Assembly: GCF_963966145.1 (NCBI RefSeq)
Contig: NC_091048.1
Span: forward strand, 13,826,001 to 13,890,000
DNA: 64,000 bases
From: Tenebrio molitor
Taxonomy: Eukaryota; Arthropoda; Insecta; Coleoptera; Tenebrionidae
Direction: 5' to 3'
Positions 1 to 10,601 of this stretch are shown one piece after another; the first letter of the stretch is position 1; every line of letters begins with the position of its first letter. The notes under the pieces are model-generated. The model saw only the letters and a program-made list of their open reading frames with translations, was not told the origin of the DNA and searched no databases. The translations under genes were made by a program, and so were the position numbers.

Positions 1-662
1 GTGATTACAATTTTTGGAATTTTTGGTGCTTGCCGGTGTGACGAGCTTCTCTCGTTGACGGTGAAGGACGTAGAAGATGTTGAGAAATATATTATCGTCA
101 CTTTACGGAATACAAAGAATTTAACAACAAGGAGATTTACGATCACAGATGAGGGCTGCAGTTTTCAACCTTGTGTTTTGTACAGAAAATATGCAGCTCT
201 TCGTCCTCGTCAAGCAGACCAATTACGTTTCTTTTTAACCTACCGTAATGGCAAATGTATTTCCCTCAATGTTGGCCAGCACACTATTGGCGGTGTACCG
301 AAAAAATTGCAACATACTTAGGGCTACAAGAACCTGAATTATACACAGGTCACTCATTTCGCCGATCAGCAGCAACAATGGTTGTGGATGCAGGTGGAGA
401 TATTTTGACACTAAAACGTGTGGGAGGATGGAAAAGTAGTGGAATTGCGGAAGGTTATGTGGATGATTCTATCAATAAAAAAATTGAAATTGCGAAAAAA
501 ATGTTTCCTGGACGAAACTCAACAGATGTGGCTTCCACTTCGGGAGGTTCTACAATTAATTGTCCAATGACGAGCGAATTCACTTCCGCTTCAGGAATGT
601 TCGACATTAGCGGAAATTCTAATTGTACATTTAATTTTAATTTGTATGAAACAAAGAAATAA
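1..662 (+). pseudogene. Crypton-type tyrosine recombinase, copy 1 (3' part, frameshifted)
   Basis: This is the catalytic part of a tyrosine recombinase that is already running at the left edge of the window. The reading frame holds the first catalytic Arg in GACRCDEL, then slips by one frame at an A-run near 297-306. It continues in another frame with GHSFRR (the HxxR box), RVGGWKS, and AEGYVDDS, whose Tyr is the likely nucleophile. It is clearly homologous to the copy at 59337-60519, which has GACRREEL, GHSFRRTSAT, RHGGWKS and AEGYIEDS. The window starts about where exon 2 of that copy starts. The family is DNA-only tyrosine-recombinase transposons of the Crypton type, which move by cut, circularise and reintegrate. 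The frameshift makes this copy non-functional. Exact Crypton subgroup is inferred; a DIRS or Ngaro origin is less likely because no RT lies nearby. Confidence 0.8.
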
Positions 663-728
663 AAATGTTCAAATGTTAAAAACGCTACTATCCTTTCCAA
701 ATTTCAAATTTCTCTACTAACTTGTTAA

Positions 729-779
729 ATTCATAACTGGTCTGCTGTCAATTTAACGCTACTAGCCAGTTAAAATGAC
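729..779. repeat. Short palindrome 3' of recombinase copy 1
   Basis: Arms TAACTGG and CCAGTTA enclose about 35 bases. It begins about 70 bases after the stop codon of recombinase copy 1. In copy 2 (stop at 60519) an unrelated palindrome begins at 60587, 68 bases after its stop. Arms are short, so chance is possible. Confidence 0.35.
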
Positions 780-1070
780 TTTTCAACGTCAAGTGACAGT
801 TCGAATAAATGACGTTTACAATTTAGTAACAAATAAAAATATTTAAGCCCTCGATTTTGCCTGCTTAAACTAAGCACTGCTTAAACAGATATAAGCATTG
901 CTTAGACGACGGCGCAACGAAATTTCCAATTTTAAGCAGAACTTAAAGTTAAGCAGTACTTAAGCATTGCGGTGCAAATGGCCATAAGATTACAATAATG
1001 TATTTACTCAGGTGATAGTGGATCACCCCTACGGCCATACTTTTTAACACCCATATTGAATTTCCTGTAC
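780..1070. other. Gene-free stretch with Harbinger-like terminal motifs
   Basis: No coding potential. It contains repeated TTAAGCA-type motifs and, at 970-985, the motif GGTGCAAATGGCCAT. A near-identical GGTGCAAACGGCCAT lies at 1778-1793 and a shortened GGTGCAAATG at 1717. These resemble end sequences of PIF/Harbinger elements and bracket the transposase remnant that follows. Confidence 0.4.
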
Positions 1071-1315
1071 TTGCATATGGCCTACGGTTAAAAATGGACA
1101 CTGCTTTGACAGTAATTATTGCTGCAGGAGTGCTACACAACTTTGCCAAGTTAAACAATGAACAAGAAGCACCACCTGCTGAGGGCATAGAACACAATGT
1201 TTTGGAAGAAATGATCCAAATGGGACAAGTACCACCTATAAATCCAAATGCAGAGGACCATGCCAATAGAGACATTAGAAATGGATTTATAAATAATCAT
1301 TTTGCAAATTTATAA
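1070..1315 (+). pseudogene. PIF/Harbinger transposase C-terminal remnant
   Basis: About 75 codons match the C-terminal end of Harbinger DDE transposases. The key stretch is the hydrophobic segment followed by GVLHNFAKLNN, corresponding to the family's conserved LHN motif, and a terminal RNGFINNHF. The catalytic core is missing and nothing upstream reads in frame, so this is a 5'-truncated remnant. It is not part of the better preserved Harbinger element at 52398-55159. Flanking GGTGCAAAyGGCC motifs suggest an element spanning roughly 870-1790. Confidence 0.6.
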
Positions 1316-1782
1316 TAAAAAATTTATTACAATACAGAATTGTTATTCGAGTTCTTATTTTTTTTTAATTGTCCTTTTTTTAACTAATTCTACTTGTACT
1401 TCGTCAAACTCCACATTCCTCTTCAGCTACTGCTCAGTTAATTCGGCTATAGACAGCCGTTTGTCCAATAACCTTATCTGGCAACTCATGATAAAATAGC
1501 AACAAATTTGCTGAACTAATAATTTAATGTAAAAGATTCGCCGATGCGAAGCTGCGACAACCGACAAGAAATGGATAATTTCGCGCCAGCGCCATCAACA
1601 TCACAAATCCGAACAAAACAAAATATCTTATACGCATGTGCGAAGCATTGCCTAAAAGTTAGGACAGGAATATTCGGGGGCTTAATTTAGGCACAGCTTA
1701 AGAAACCATTTGGTAGCGGTGCAAATGAAATCGGCAACTTAAGTCTGGTCCAATACTTAAGCATTACTTAGTATTGACGGTG
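1316..1782. other. Remainder of the decayed Harbinger-like element
   Basis: AT-rich non-coding sequence with no supported ORF. The right boundary is placed at the GGTGCAAACGGCCAT motif (1778-1793), directly after which the non-LTR reverse transcriptase homology begins. Confidence 0.3.
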
Positions 1783-2505
1783 CAAACGGCCATACTCAAA
1801 CTCAGTCGATGGTGTCATGAAAATAAATTAGATCTAAATCTGAACAAGTGTACTGTAATGTCCATTACGCACAAAATCAACATCATTGAGTTTGAGTATA
1901 GAATTAATAACGTGAAATTAGCAAGAGTTCAATCGGTTGTTGATTTAGGTATTACGTTTGACAACAAATTGTCGTTTGTTCCACATATAAACGTTGTCGT
2001 TACAAAAGCATTTCAGGCACTTGGCTTTATTATAAGGTGTTCCATGCACTTCAGAAATATTGACACATTAAAACTATTATATTGTGCATATGTAAGATCA
2101 AAACTTGAGTATGGCAGCATCATTTTGGGATCCAAGTTATCAGAGATATGTGGATAAAGTCGAAACTATTCAGCGTCGTTTTCTCAAATTCTTAGCATTT
2201 AAGACTGATGGTGTCTATCCTGAGAGAGGTTATTCTCAACAGAACTTACTCAAAAGGTTTGGCTTTTTAGACCTTCAGACCAGGAGAAGAAATTTTTCAA
2301 TGAATTTAAAAAAAAATTGATCAAATACAAAATTGACTGTCCTGACTTGCTGAGTCCGATTTCTCTTCATGTGCCTAACAAAGGAACTCGCCAGTCGAGA
2401 ACTTTTTACATATCCATACCCAGAACGAATGTTTTGAAGTTTTCACCTTTACACCAAATGTGCACTTATTATAATGACTCACAAGACAATGATATTTTCA
2501 GGTGA
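1783..2505 (+). pseudogene. Jockey/I-like non-LTR reverse transcriptase, C-terminal remnant
   Basis: Three consecutive reading frames give one protein region typical of the C-terminal half of insect jockey-like reverse transcriptases. Frame one has LSRWCHENKLDLNLNKC and VVDLGITFDNKLSF, with HINVVV and LYCAYVRSKLEYGS. After a frameshift near 2110-2130 it continues with WDPSYQRYVDKVETIQRRFL and the YPERGY motif. After another near 2315 it ends in a short tail at 2505. The RT catalytic FADD box lies upstream and is absent, so the copy is 5' truncated, apparently by the adjoining Harbinger-like sequence. No poly(A) tail was identified. Confidence 0.75.
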
Positions 2506-3032
2506 TTGCTGAACGCCGTAAAGTTTCCTGCCCCGTAATTGGGTTCGTCTGTCGTGCAGTGTATAATAATAATAATAACTAGTTCACCAGCCGAGGAACC
2601 GCGGGATATAATATCAGCTGGATTGCTCGCGGACGGAACATATTCCCAGTTACAGTTGTCAGTCAGTTCTTGAATTTCTGCGACGCGATTGGACACAAAG
2701 GGCTTGAGTGAACTCGATTTCGCGACGATTCATGCTAATGAGATTGTCGAATCTGTCCAAAAGAATGTGCTCTTTATGTCAATTTTCAATGCTTTTATGA
2801 CAACTTTGTATAATTGACTAACGAGAAGTGCCGCGCATAATTCCAACCGGGGTAACTGAGTCACCTTCAGTGATGCAACCCTACTTTTTGCGCACAAAAT
2901 ATTGACTGATATTTCTCCGTCAGGTTGAATTGTCCGAATGTAAATACCTCCACCGTAGGCCTTTTCGGAAGCATCCGCGAAGCCGTGCACTTCCGTCGTA
3001 ACCGATGGATAGTTGAAAACGTCCTTTCCCAT
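2469..3032 (-). pseudogene. BEL/Pao retrotransposon pol remnant (RNase H region)
   Basis: Read on the minus strand, 2730-3032 encodes the RNase H-like segment of BEL/Pao pol. It has HGFADASEKAYGGGIYIR, then LLCAKSRVA-like and LPRLELCAALL motifs, and an FWTDSTISLA active-site segment. 2469-2696 continues with NRVAEIQEL and a PSASNPADIISRG motif. The two pieces are in different frames. The RT upstream and the integrase downstream are missing. With the gag and protease pieces at 4571-6040 on the same strand this is one broken BEL/Pao element, separated by a TIR element (3130-4241) and other sequence. It is a defective retroelement copy. Confidence 0.8.
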
Positions 3033-3129
3033 TTCGTGTGTTTTTGGGTTCCTACCTGTTTTAGTGCCGTTTCGGGTAGTGCCAGTTCGTGCGTCGTCCT
3101 TTATAGGGCTTTCTCCGCAATGGTATATA

Positions 3130-4241
3130 CAGTATGTCCCCGGATTGAGTTTACAAGAGGAAAAAAATTTTTATTTTTGATTTTACGTAAAAACTTCAGA
3201 GGAATAACATTTTTTGCTTCATCTGAAACCCCCATTTCCGTTATTAAAATCTCAGTATTGATAGACTGTATTCTTAAATTAACATTTTTTGTTCAAATTT
3301 ATTACAATTGGCCTGGTTTTTTGACAAACAACTTAGGTATTACTGTTGAAAAATGTTGTCTTTAGAACAAAGAATTTATTTAATCCAATGTTGGACCGGT
3401 TTTCGTCACATAATTACAAAATTTAATGAATAAATTTCCCAACAGTTATGTATCAGGCATGGGTGTTCAGAAGCTTAAACTTCGATACAGGGTTGAATGA
3501 TGTACAGAAAACGGCGCGTAGTTAGTAGAATAGTTTTATATTCAATTATCATTTGATTTTTTCAAAAAAAAAAAGAAAATATTTTTTCTGCGTTTTCTTT
3601 GATTTTAATGTTAAGTCTTCCTCTGTGTTGAAAAAGACTTTTTAATAACTGTTCTGGGATTTGAGTCCATTTGGTTCGGCCCCACGATTCTTGTAAGACA
3701 CCGACGAGTGAGGTCGCTGTTCTGGCCCATAAGGACTTTACCATAAGGCACCATGTAAATCAACGCGCGCAATCCCTTCTCGATGCGAGATTCGCGACCG
3801 CCATTAAGCAGTCAATTAACACCTTCCGCTCTAAACGGTCGACTCACACGTGGGTGGCACACACCTTTGTCCACCATTTCTTTATTTCACATTATCTCCA
3901 TCAAGTAATCTCATCAACCATTTTACATATGTTAATCTTATAGTTCAAGTTTCGTTTAATCCAGAAGTGTAATCAGTTCAGTTATTTTCATGTGTTTGAA
4001 GCGAGTAAACGCCATTTAAGTTAAACTGACCGTGTGCATTAATGACCCCACGCCACGCCACTTACCTACACCTAACATCCATGGATTCCATACAGTCAAA
4101 CGGTCCCTAAAGCCGTCCCCAAAACAATAACAGAAATAGGGGTTTCAGATGAAGCAAAAAATGTTATTCCTCTGAAGTTTTTGCGTAAAATCAAAAATAA
4201 AATTTTTTTCCCTCTTGTAAACTCAATCCGGGGACATACTG
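3130..4241. mobile_element. 1.1-kb TIR element with ~115-bp inverted repeats, TA target
   Basis: The ends are long inverted repeats starting CAGTATGTCCCCGGATTGAG (3130 onward; mirror ending at 4241), about 115 bp per side. The element is flanked by TA at 3128-3129 and 4242-4243, as expected for Tc1/mariner-class insertion. Inside are only short frames (for example 3562-3744 on minus, with WGRTKWTQIPEQL); I could not assign them to a transposase. A half-copy of the same family is at about 7510-7850. The element lies between the gag and pol pieces of the BEL/Pao element. Confidence 0.75.
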
Positions 4242-4437
4242 TATACTGGGGGGGTCCAATTTATATCTGTACCGGAACAGGTACAGGAACAGGTGAAAAG
4301 TGAAAAACACATTTATTTTGGACTTAAATGCACCCAGATAGGTAGGTATAAAATAAGTAGAAGTTTGTCATAAAGCCTTTACAAGGCTAAGTGTACCTTA
4401 TTCTATGCTAAATCTAAAGGGTGTTTTTTTAAACCTG

Positions 4438-4568
4438 GCATCGAAGTTGGCGTTGGAGAGTCGATTGAGAGCGCACCACCGGTGTAAAAACGTAAGATTT
4501 AAACAGCTGGTCCATGATCCGTAACCCGCGCATTCATAATCGCCTCTTCAACGCCAACTTCGACGCCA
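4438..4568. repeat. Palindromic MITE-like repeat
   Basis: Imperfect inverted arms of about 37 bp share CGAAGTTGGCGTTG and CAACGCCAACTTCG, separated by about 50 bp. No ORF. It sits just 3' of the protease end of the BEL/Pao fragment. Confidence 0.6.
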
Positions 4569-4570
4569 AA

Positions 4571-6040
4571 TTAAAAAACAACACCTGTTATAGTCAAGTG
4601 AATGAAATCAGTTCCAACTTGAAGAGTTTTGGATAACATTATTTGACAGCGAAACATAGTATTACAGGTAGATTCTAAAATGAAATTTGACTGCGAACCG
4701 GCGTCTAGAAGAGCACGACACGACTGCAGATTACCAAAATGATCTCGGACATTCACGATGACCGTTGACAACAGAACTTCGGATTGGGTTTTTCTTTGGT
4801 TGAAATTAATAACGGACGGTGGTTACGCGTGTCGGAATTTACGGATGCAGCAACGTGTTATGTTTCTGGTGGCATAACTTGCAACTCGCTGATTTGCAGT
4901 CCTTGGCCTCGTGTGATGGGCGCAAGCAATTTCTGCATAGTTTCATCCGTTTCACCTGTGACTCGCGATCCGCGATATGTAATCGTAGAAAGCCCAGACA
5001 ATTGTAGAGTGAATGTGACTTTTCGCAGAAGTAGAAAGAAAAATCGACCTTGTTGTCTTGCACGGCAAAACTTTTTGTTGAATTTTTATTTCCTGCCTTC
5101 TGATCATTATCCCTTGCCGTTGGGACGGTTATCGAAAGATTCTTGTTAATTTCGAGGGCTTCTAATAAATTACAGCGTTGCGTCAAGTGAGTTATTAACT
5201 GCGCTTTCGATGGAGGTTCTGTTGTTTTGAGGGATTCTTCCCAGGAATTTAACCGCGATGTGATTATCTGAATCAACAGCGGATCCAAAAGTCGCAGAGA
5301 ACGCGCTGAATCTTTTGAAACTTGCGGAAGATTGAACAGATTGCTGACGTGATGCTGGACGATCAGTCGTTTGTTTTCGAATTGACTCCTTAGTGATGAT
5401 AAGGCGATCTCGTAGTTTTCGGCCGAAGTCGGTAGTGCTTGTATAACTTCGAGAGCCTCCCCGCGTAAACAGTTGCGTACCTAATTGATGGAGTTTTTCC
5501 AAATTTCGGTTCTGGTAATGCGGGTCATCATGCACTAAAGCGCGAAACGTGTTAAAAAATGGTAACCATTCCGTATAATGTCCCGAGAACGGTTTTATGT
5601 CGATTGGTCACATCAGCCGTCGTATGTGGTCTGCTTGTTGCCGCGATAGAACTGTTTGACTTGTTATCCGCGTCTTCGAGAGCCGCATAAAGATCGTAAT
5701 ACGAATCTTCGAAGTTTTGCCTATTGTTCTCGTGCTCTAACTCATTGACTTGATCGTTGACTGCCTCTACCTCCGTTTGCACGTTGTCAGACTGTACTTT
5801 AATATTGGCGAAATCGCGAAGCTGAACTTGTATAGGGGAACTACTAGCATCGCCATTCTTCTCAAACCAATTTCTTATCCGACCTAACGAACTTACGATT
5901 CGTTCTCGCTTCGACAGTAACATGATTAACTGTGAATTTACTGAATTGTCCTGACCTTCAACATCGTCAAGATGAGGGTTCTCGTGGGTTTGCGAACGCG
6001 TGAGTACCATTATGATTTTTGATTTTTGAAGTTGACTCAA
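4571..6040 (-). pseudogene. BEL/Pao retrotransposon gag and protease, broken
   Basis: Four minus-strand reading frames form a gag-to-protease series. 5552-6040 is the N-terminal gag with the start at MSQLQKSK and a heptad-rich middle. 5170-5535 and 4839-5288 are gag continuation, the latter with a zinc-knuckle region CRNCLRPSHEAKDC followed by CKLCHQKHNTLLH. 4571-4771 is a retropepsin-like aspartic protease with LLDAGSQSNFI. The frames are offset, so at least three indels or stops interrupt the original polyprotein. The BEL/Pao family makes a gag-pol polyprotein for an LTR retrotransposon. Here RT and integrase are lost, so the copy cannot move on its own. Confidence 0.8.
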
Positions 6041-6518
6041 AAAACGTGCAACTGACGAGCTACCTAACAGTAGAATTGACCTAACACGAAATGCAGACTC
6101 TTAGCCCAAATTGAGAATTTCCTCGAAAGCGTATGGGAAAGTGAAAAATGAGAAGAATTGGAGCTCACTTGCCTTAATGTGTTGCGATGTTCTCGACTTC
6201 TGGTTCCTGAAGACGCTGAATTCCCTGGTGGTTGAGTGCGTGGAATCGCTGCTGTGTGCTTTTGCCTGTGAGTTCTGGACACGACCACTTTTCTTGATTG
6301 ATTCACTTGTTGGATTGACGATACACTACCGAATCCGGCTCGAAGGACCAATGTTTTGTCACCAATGAGAATTTTCATCAGCGAATGTACATTATTTGAG
6401 TTGGGTAATTTAAACTCACTTTGCGCTGGTACCTATTTGTTTATTTGTTTGTGAACTACCCTCTGTTCTGACCCAGTCCTGGGCTCGTAGTTAATCTCTC
6501 AACCTACCCTCTGGAGTC
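6041..6518 (-). other. Probable 5' leader/LTR region of the BEL/Pao element
   Basis: This lies immediately upstream, in element orientation, of the gag start. The minus strand around 6335-6375 carries TGGTGACAAAACATTGG followed by TCCTTCGAGCCGGAT, resembling the primer-binding and leader segment of BEL elements. If so, the LTR lies to the right of about 6372 and was split by the hAT-like element beginning at 6519. No second LTR was found, so the boundary is uncertain. Confidence 0.35.
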
Positions 6519-7509
6519 CAGTGGCGGCTCCTCCGAGGAGGCAACGGAGGCAGTGCCTCCCCAAATAAAATTAAATAAAAAGAAAATAAAAAATATAATA
6601 CTTAATTAAATATTATATTAAATCATATTATTTATGAAGATATTTGCTTATAAATGATAATTATTCTCTAAAAATGTATTACAAGAAGATTTTAGCGGTT
6701 AGCATTTGTTGCTTTTGTCGGCCGGAGGCAGAGTTTAATTTAGCGCAGCACTGTACGCCGCTAAGCGGACGAAAATGCATGGAAATGCGCCTAACTAGCA
6801 TCGATTCGCTCGGAGTAAATCGTTTTTTACCCGAGAAATAACCTCGGCCGGCGGCAAGGCTCGATTTCAGACGTCACGACTCGTATATATGACCATCGCG
6901 GGAACGAACGCTGTTGGGTCTCTCGAACTGTAGCCGAACTCTAACGAGTCTTGACTCTTGACCACGCACCGGTGATCGTTTACAAGTGTAGATTGTAGGT
7001 GCTCGTTTGTTTTTGTTTTGGATTTGGAGTGGTGTTATTGGTCCCTGGTCCGAAGTCCGTGTTTTATTTATTTTTATATTGTTTAATAAAATGAATGAAG
7101 ATATGGAAATTAAAGAAATTGCGAAGATATTATTGATTAATTGTTAAATCATCCATTTAATTCATTGTCTTACGACAAATTGTAAAAAGTCAAGAACAGC
7201 CGCAACCAAATTTAACCGGCCTTATATGCGTAAGTGGAAAGCAGAAACGGTAATTCAACACTACGTGGTTACGTGGAATCAGAAATGCAAATGACTCGTC
7301 GGAAGTGTGAACAAAAATTTGTTGTTTTGTTGGCCTTGCATGCTATTTGCTGCTGAAACAGAAAACACGGTTTAGTCGCGTTTAAGATTTAATGATCTTA
7401 AAAATATTGCCCTTTGTATCGAACGACACCAAAAATCAAAAGAGCACATCAAGTCAGCCGTAAAATTTCATTACATACTGGGAAAACAGAACATTAAAAA
7501 CAGAACAAT

Positions 7510-7850
7510 AATATACTGTTTGTCAAAAAGCAATGTTAACTGTAATAAAATTTATAATATAAAATTTACTCCAAATTTTAACAGAAAATGTTAATCTAAG
7601 AATACAGTATATCAATACTGAGATTTTAATAATAGAAATGGGGGTTTTAAATGAACCAAAAAAATGTCATTCTTCTGAAGTTTTTGCGTAAAATAAAAAA
7701 TACGTTGTGGATAAAATGTTGTACTGCTTTTGTTGATTACCAGTAAATAAAATTCTTGAAAACTTAAACACTCGGCCGTGCAGCCTCGTATCTAAACTTT
7801 CTCGCGAGTTTTATTTTTTTCTCTTTTAAACTCAATCCGGGGACAAACTG
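7510..7850. mobile_element. Half-copy of the 3130-4241 TIR family
   Basis: Contains matching stretches such as CAATACTGAGATTTTAATAA, a TTCTTCTGAAGTTTTTGCGT segment, and an end CTCAATCCGGGGACA close to 7845. About 120 bp of unrelated sequence is inserted inside. It abuts the element starting at 7857. Confidence 0.6.
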
Positions 7851-7856
7851 TATATA

Positions 7857-8571
7857 CCGGTGCCCCAAAATTCGTGGAACAACTCAGTTGAGCAATATCA
7901 ACTCATGTTAAGAAATGATTGGAAAAGTAATTTAAAAATCCTATATCTTTTAGATTTGAAGATATGGGGGCTCAATAGGTGCAGCTTTGATCTCGTTTTT
8001 TTTTATTTTAAATATTAAAAAAGATTTTGACTACTTGTTTTTGACTAGCCAATGTTAAAATAATTCTGAATGATTGTGATCAGGTTTGCTTTACTTTATT
8101 ATTTACAGCATTTCCAAGAAGTGACTTTTGTCTGTTTTACCTCAAATAACTTATGGCAACGAGGCTTTGATTTTTCTTTCTTATTTCCATGGATACAACA
8201 AAATTGAAATAACGGGTGACTATTAAAATTTTCACTTGGAGTTGGCTTTGAACGAGTTTTTATTTTTTCTGTCACTTTAGACACACGCAAGAACGAACGA
8301 CAAGTGTCAGTCAGTACAATTGAAACATAACCAAATTAAGAGAAGAAATATTTATTGAAATGTCAAACTTGTCAGTGTCTAAGGTGCAACGGAAAACAAA
8401 GAATGATCCATAGCCAACCCTAAGTGAAAATTTTAATAGTCACCCGTTATTTATAGTGTAACAAATATGTAGGTTCATATCTTCTACAAAAAAGAAGATT
8501 GAACATTTTTACCTGATATTTTTACTTAACAACGTACTGGTAAGCTGTTCCGCGAATTTTGGGGCACCCGG
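7857..8571. mobile_element. 715-bp TIR element, TA target
   Basis: Inverted ends CCGGTGCCCCAAAATTCG at 7857 and CGAATTTTGGGGCACCCGG at 8571, about 25 bp per side, with TA at 7855-7856 and 8572-8573. No transposase recognisable; the short minus frame at 8099-8290 has no known motif. It carries a second nested inverted repeat (8210-8450). Confidence 0.7.
8210..8450. mobile_element. Nested 240-bp MITE
   Basis: Inverted arms of 39 bp starting ATAACGGGTGACTATTAAAA, with 37 of 39 positions matching by eye. It lies inside the 715-bp element, so it is either a later insertion or an internal inverted repeat. Target duplication is ambiguous. Confidence 0.65.
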
Positions 8572-8909
8572 TATAGTATATTTAAACAAATTATTATTAT
8601 GGTGTATTTATTATTACTATGTCTGTTCAAGTTTGCCTCCTCAACAATAAAACTCACGAGCCGCCACTGCTCTGGACCCAGGTAAAGTACGCGCAGGTAC
8701 CTCCCCCTGCTCCGGGTAGGGTGAGTCCATGGGTGAGTCAACGCTTTCTCCTTTTCTGGCCTAATTCTAACATCATAATAGTAAAACATAATTGTTTAAT
8801 CATAAGACTAAACACTATCAATGAATTCATCGGAGGTACTCACATTTGCACTTCACGTGACGTAAATACGAATGATCTCCGTCAGAGGGCGTATTGCTTA
8901 GCATTAAAC

Positions 8910-9243
8910 CAAGGTTGGTACAACTGACTAATTTGTATAATAGGTTGCCTCGTTTCCATTTAAAGCAATAGTCTGAATTTTTTCCCCCCGCAAAAGTTAC
9001 TCGTGACGTCACAGTGTACTAAACTTTTACTACAGAGTCTGTCGATCATGCATTAGGTGTTCCTTCGCTAGAATAAATCCCAAAAAGCCACCCAATAAAC
9101 TCCACGGAGCTTATAAACCTTAGGTTCTATTCGAACACCCAAAATTTCTGGGTTGATTTTACGTCACGAGTTACTTTCCCCCCCGCCCCGCAATTTTCAA
9201 CGAGGCAACCTATTATACAAATTAGTCAGTTCTACCAACCTTG
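8910..9243. mobile_element. MULE-like MITE with 9-bp target duplication
   Basis: Inverted ends begin CAAGGTTGGTA and match for about 45 bp with one mismatch. The flanks are the perfect 9-bp direct repeat GCATTAAAC at 8901-8909 and 9244-9252. A 9-bp duplication is characteristic of Mutator-like elements. At 334 bp and without an ORF it is non-autonomous. Confidence 0.8.
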
Positions 9244-9344
9244 GCATTAAACATAGATAAAATAAAGACAAATAGAATGAAAAGAGGCCTATCAATTTTG
9301 TGCAACAGAATCCATGGTAACGGTTTATCGCACCGTCCACAAGC

Positions 9345-9386
9345 ATGACCAACTTCATTCATATTCGCTTCGCTTCTATATGGCCG
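9345..9386 (-). repeat. Unoccupied copy of the P-element target repeat
   Basis: Read on minus, this is the left flank of the P element (CGGCCATATAGAAGCGAAGC), then a single ATATGAAT, then its right flank (GAAGTTGGTCATGC). It is the arrangement expected of the P target before insertion, present in a second copy of a dispersed repeat. The rest of 9253-9725 shows nothing coding. Confidence 0.75.
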
Positions 9387-10231
9387 TTTCAATTTTGAAT
9401 TTTACATGCAATCAAATGTTCCCATTTGATGGACATCTACTAGCGACATCTCCTCAACAAACAACCAAACTACAAATGAATTTGACATTAACGTCAATTA
9501 ATTAACGTCAAGGTCAATGGCCTCATTTTTATGTTATTACTGTTATCAGCCCATTAAAAAAAAAACACGAAGACGAAAATGTTGGGTTTAATTTAACTAG
9601 ATAACAACACCTCTGACAACACTAACAAAACACATTTTTAAAGGTAAGAGCTCTATTTATAACTTCAAAACTTTTCAGCTCAGTGGTTTATTGTTCAAGC
9701 TTAGTCTTCAAAGAATCCGTTTATTCTACACAAATATTACTAAGGACTGGTTTCGCAGCCGTTTTAATAATAGCATTGCATACTGCAGCTTTGTGGTCTG
9801 CACAGGAAAACGATGAATTTTGAAGGAGGTGATCATACAGCAAATCATGCAAATGAATACATGGTTTCTAATATTGTAGAAATGGTACCTAACAGTTTTT
9901 GAACTATATTCGCAATTCTTAATAATGCCTACAAATGAATCACTGGAATACAGCAATTGACTCCAATTTGGAAGGGCTATTAATCTTAACAAAGATCCTA
10001 GTATGATGATGGATAAAAGTGACATAAAAGATAACTTTGACAAGTATGTATTGTATATGTATTGTTTTGCAGGGAAGAAGCAGGTTCATTTTCATCTGGG
10101 GACTGGGTCAGGATATGAATTCGTACAAACAACAACAGGGTTCTAAAATAACTAAAGAAAACATTTTGCAGGCTGTATATTTTGGATCTGAGTTCCTACA
10201 AATACGAATGGGACAGCATCTTTAGTGAGTG

Positions 10232-10432
10232 TCACTTTTTTTGAAGATGATCTGTAATTTTGTTGAGATCTATAATACCATTTAATAAACTACCTTCTAT
10301 ACGAAATTTTATTATTCGAAAAATACTACAAAATCTTTTAAGAGACTTGACCCATTTGTTTCTCTGATCGGGATCGCTTGGAAATTGGAAAAAAGGCTTC
10401 AAATTTCCACAAATAAAACACTTTCTGCCCAT
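10232..10432 (-). pseudogene. THAP-domain fragment of an older P-like element
   Basis: The minus frame begins MGRKCFICGN and continues FFQFPSDPDQRNKWVKSL. This is the N-terminal C-x2-C half and the conserved Trp region of a THAP zinc finger, the DNA-binding domain of P-element transposases. The second half of the domain is not in frame, and the sequence down to 9726 shows no usable continuation. It is distinct in sequence from the intact THAP domain at 13154-13467. Domestic THAP genes are an alternative, but the fragment has no intact remainder. Confidence 0.55.
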
Positions 10433-10601
10433 TTTGTTAAAAAAACAACTTAACAGTCCCGAATTTATTTAAACTTTAGAATGAATAAATTGTTAACTTG
10501 ACGGAAGATGGCGATACATGATGCACGTTTCATGGACTACTTTGCGGGAACAAATTTTTGCTAAATTGAGACGGCCATATAGAAGCGAAGCGGATATGAA
10601 T

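Larger units (their letters stand above)
6519..8669. mobile_element. hAT-like non-autonomous element with nested insertions
   Basis: Ends are inverted CAGTGGCGGCTC (6519) and GAGCCGCCACTG (8669). They are flanked by the imperfect direct repeat CTCTGGAGTC / CTCTGGACCC (6509-6518, 8670-8679), compatible with a hAT 8-bp target duplication that has since changed. GAGGCAGTGCCTCCCC near the left end is typical of this end type. No transposase frame remains. It contains at least two later insertions (7510-7850 relic and 7857-8571). A similar end, GGGGGCCGCCACTG, occurs alone at 15135-15149. Confidence 0.6.

Noticed and set aside
6064..6378. Minus-strand 104-codon frame as a gene
   Set aside because: It covers the probable leader region of the BEL/Pao element and has no protein motif.
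8526..9012. Overlapping short frames on both strands
   Set aside because: They cross the boundaries of the hAT-like and MULE-like elements, so they are chance frames.
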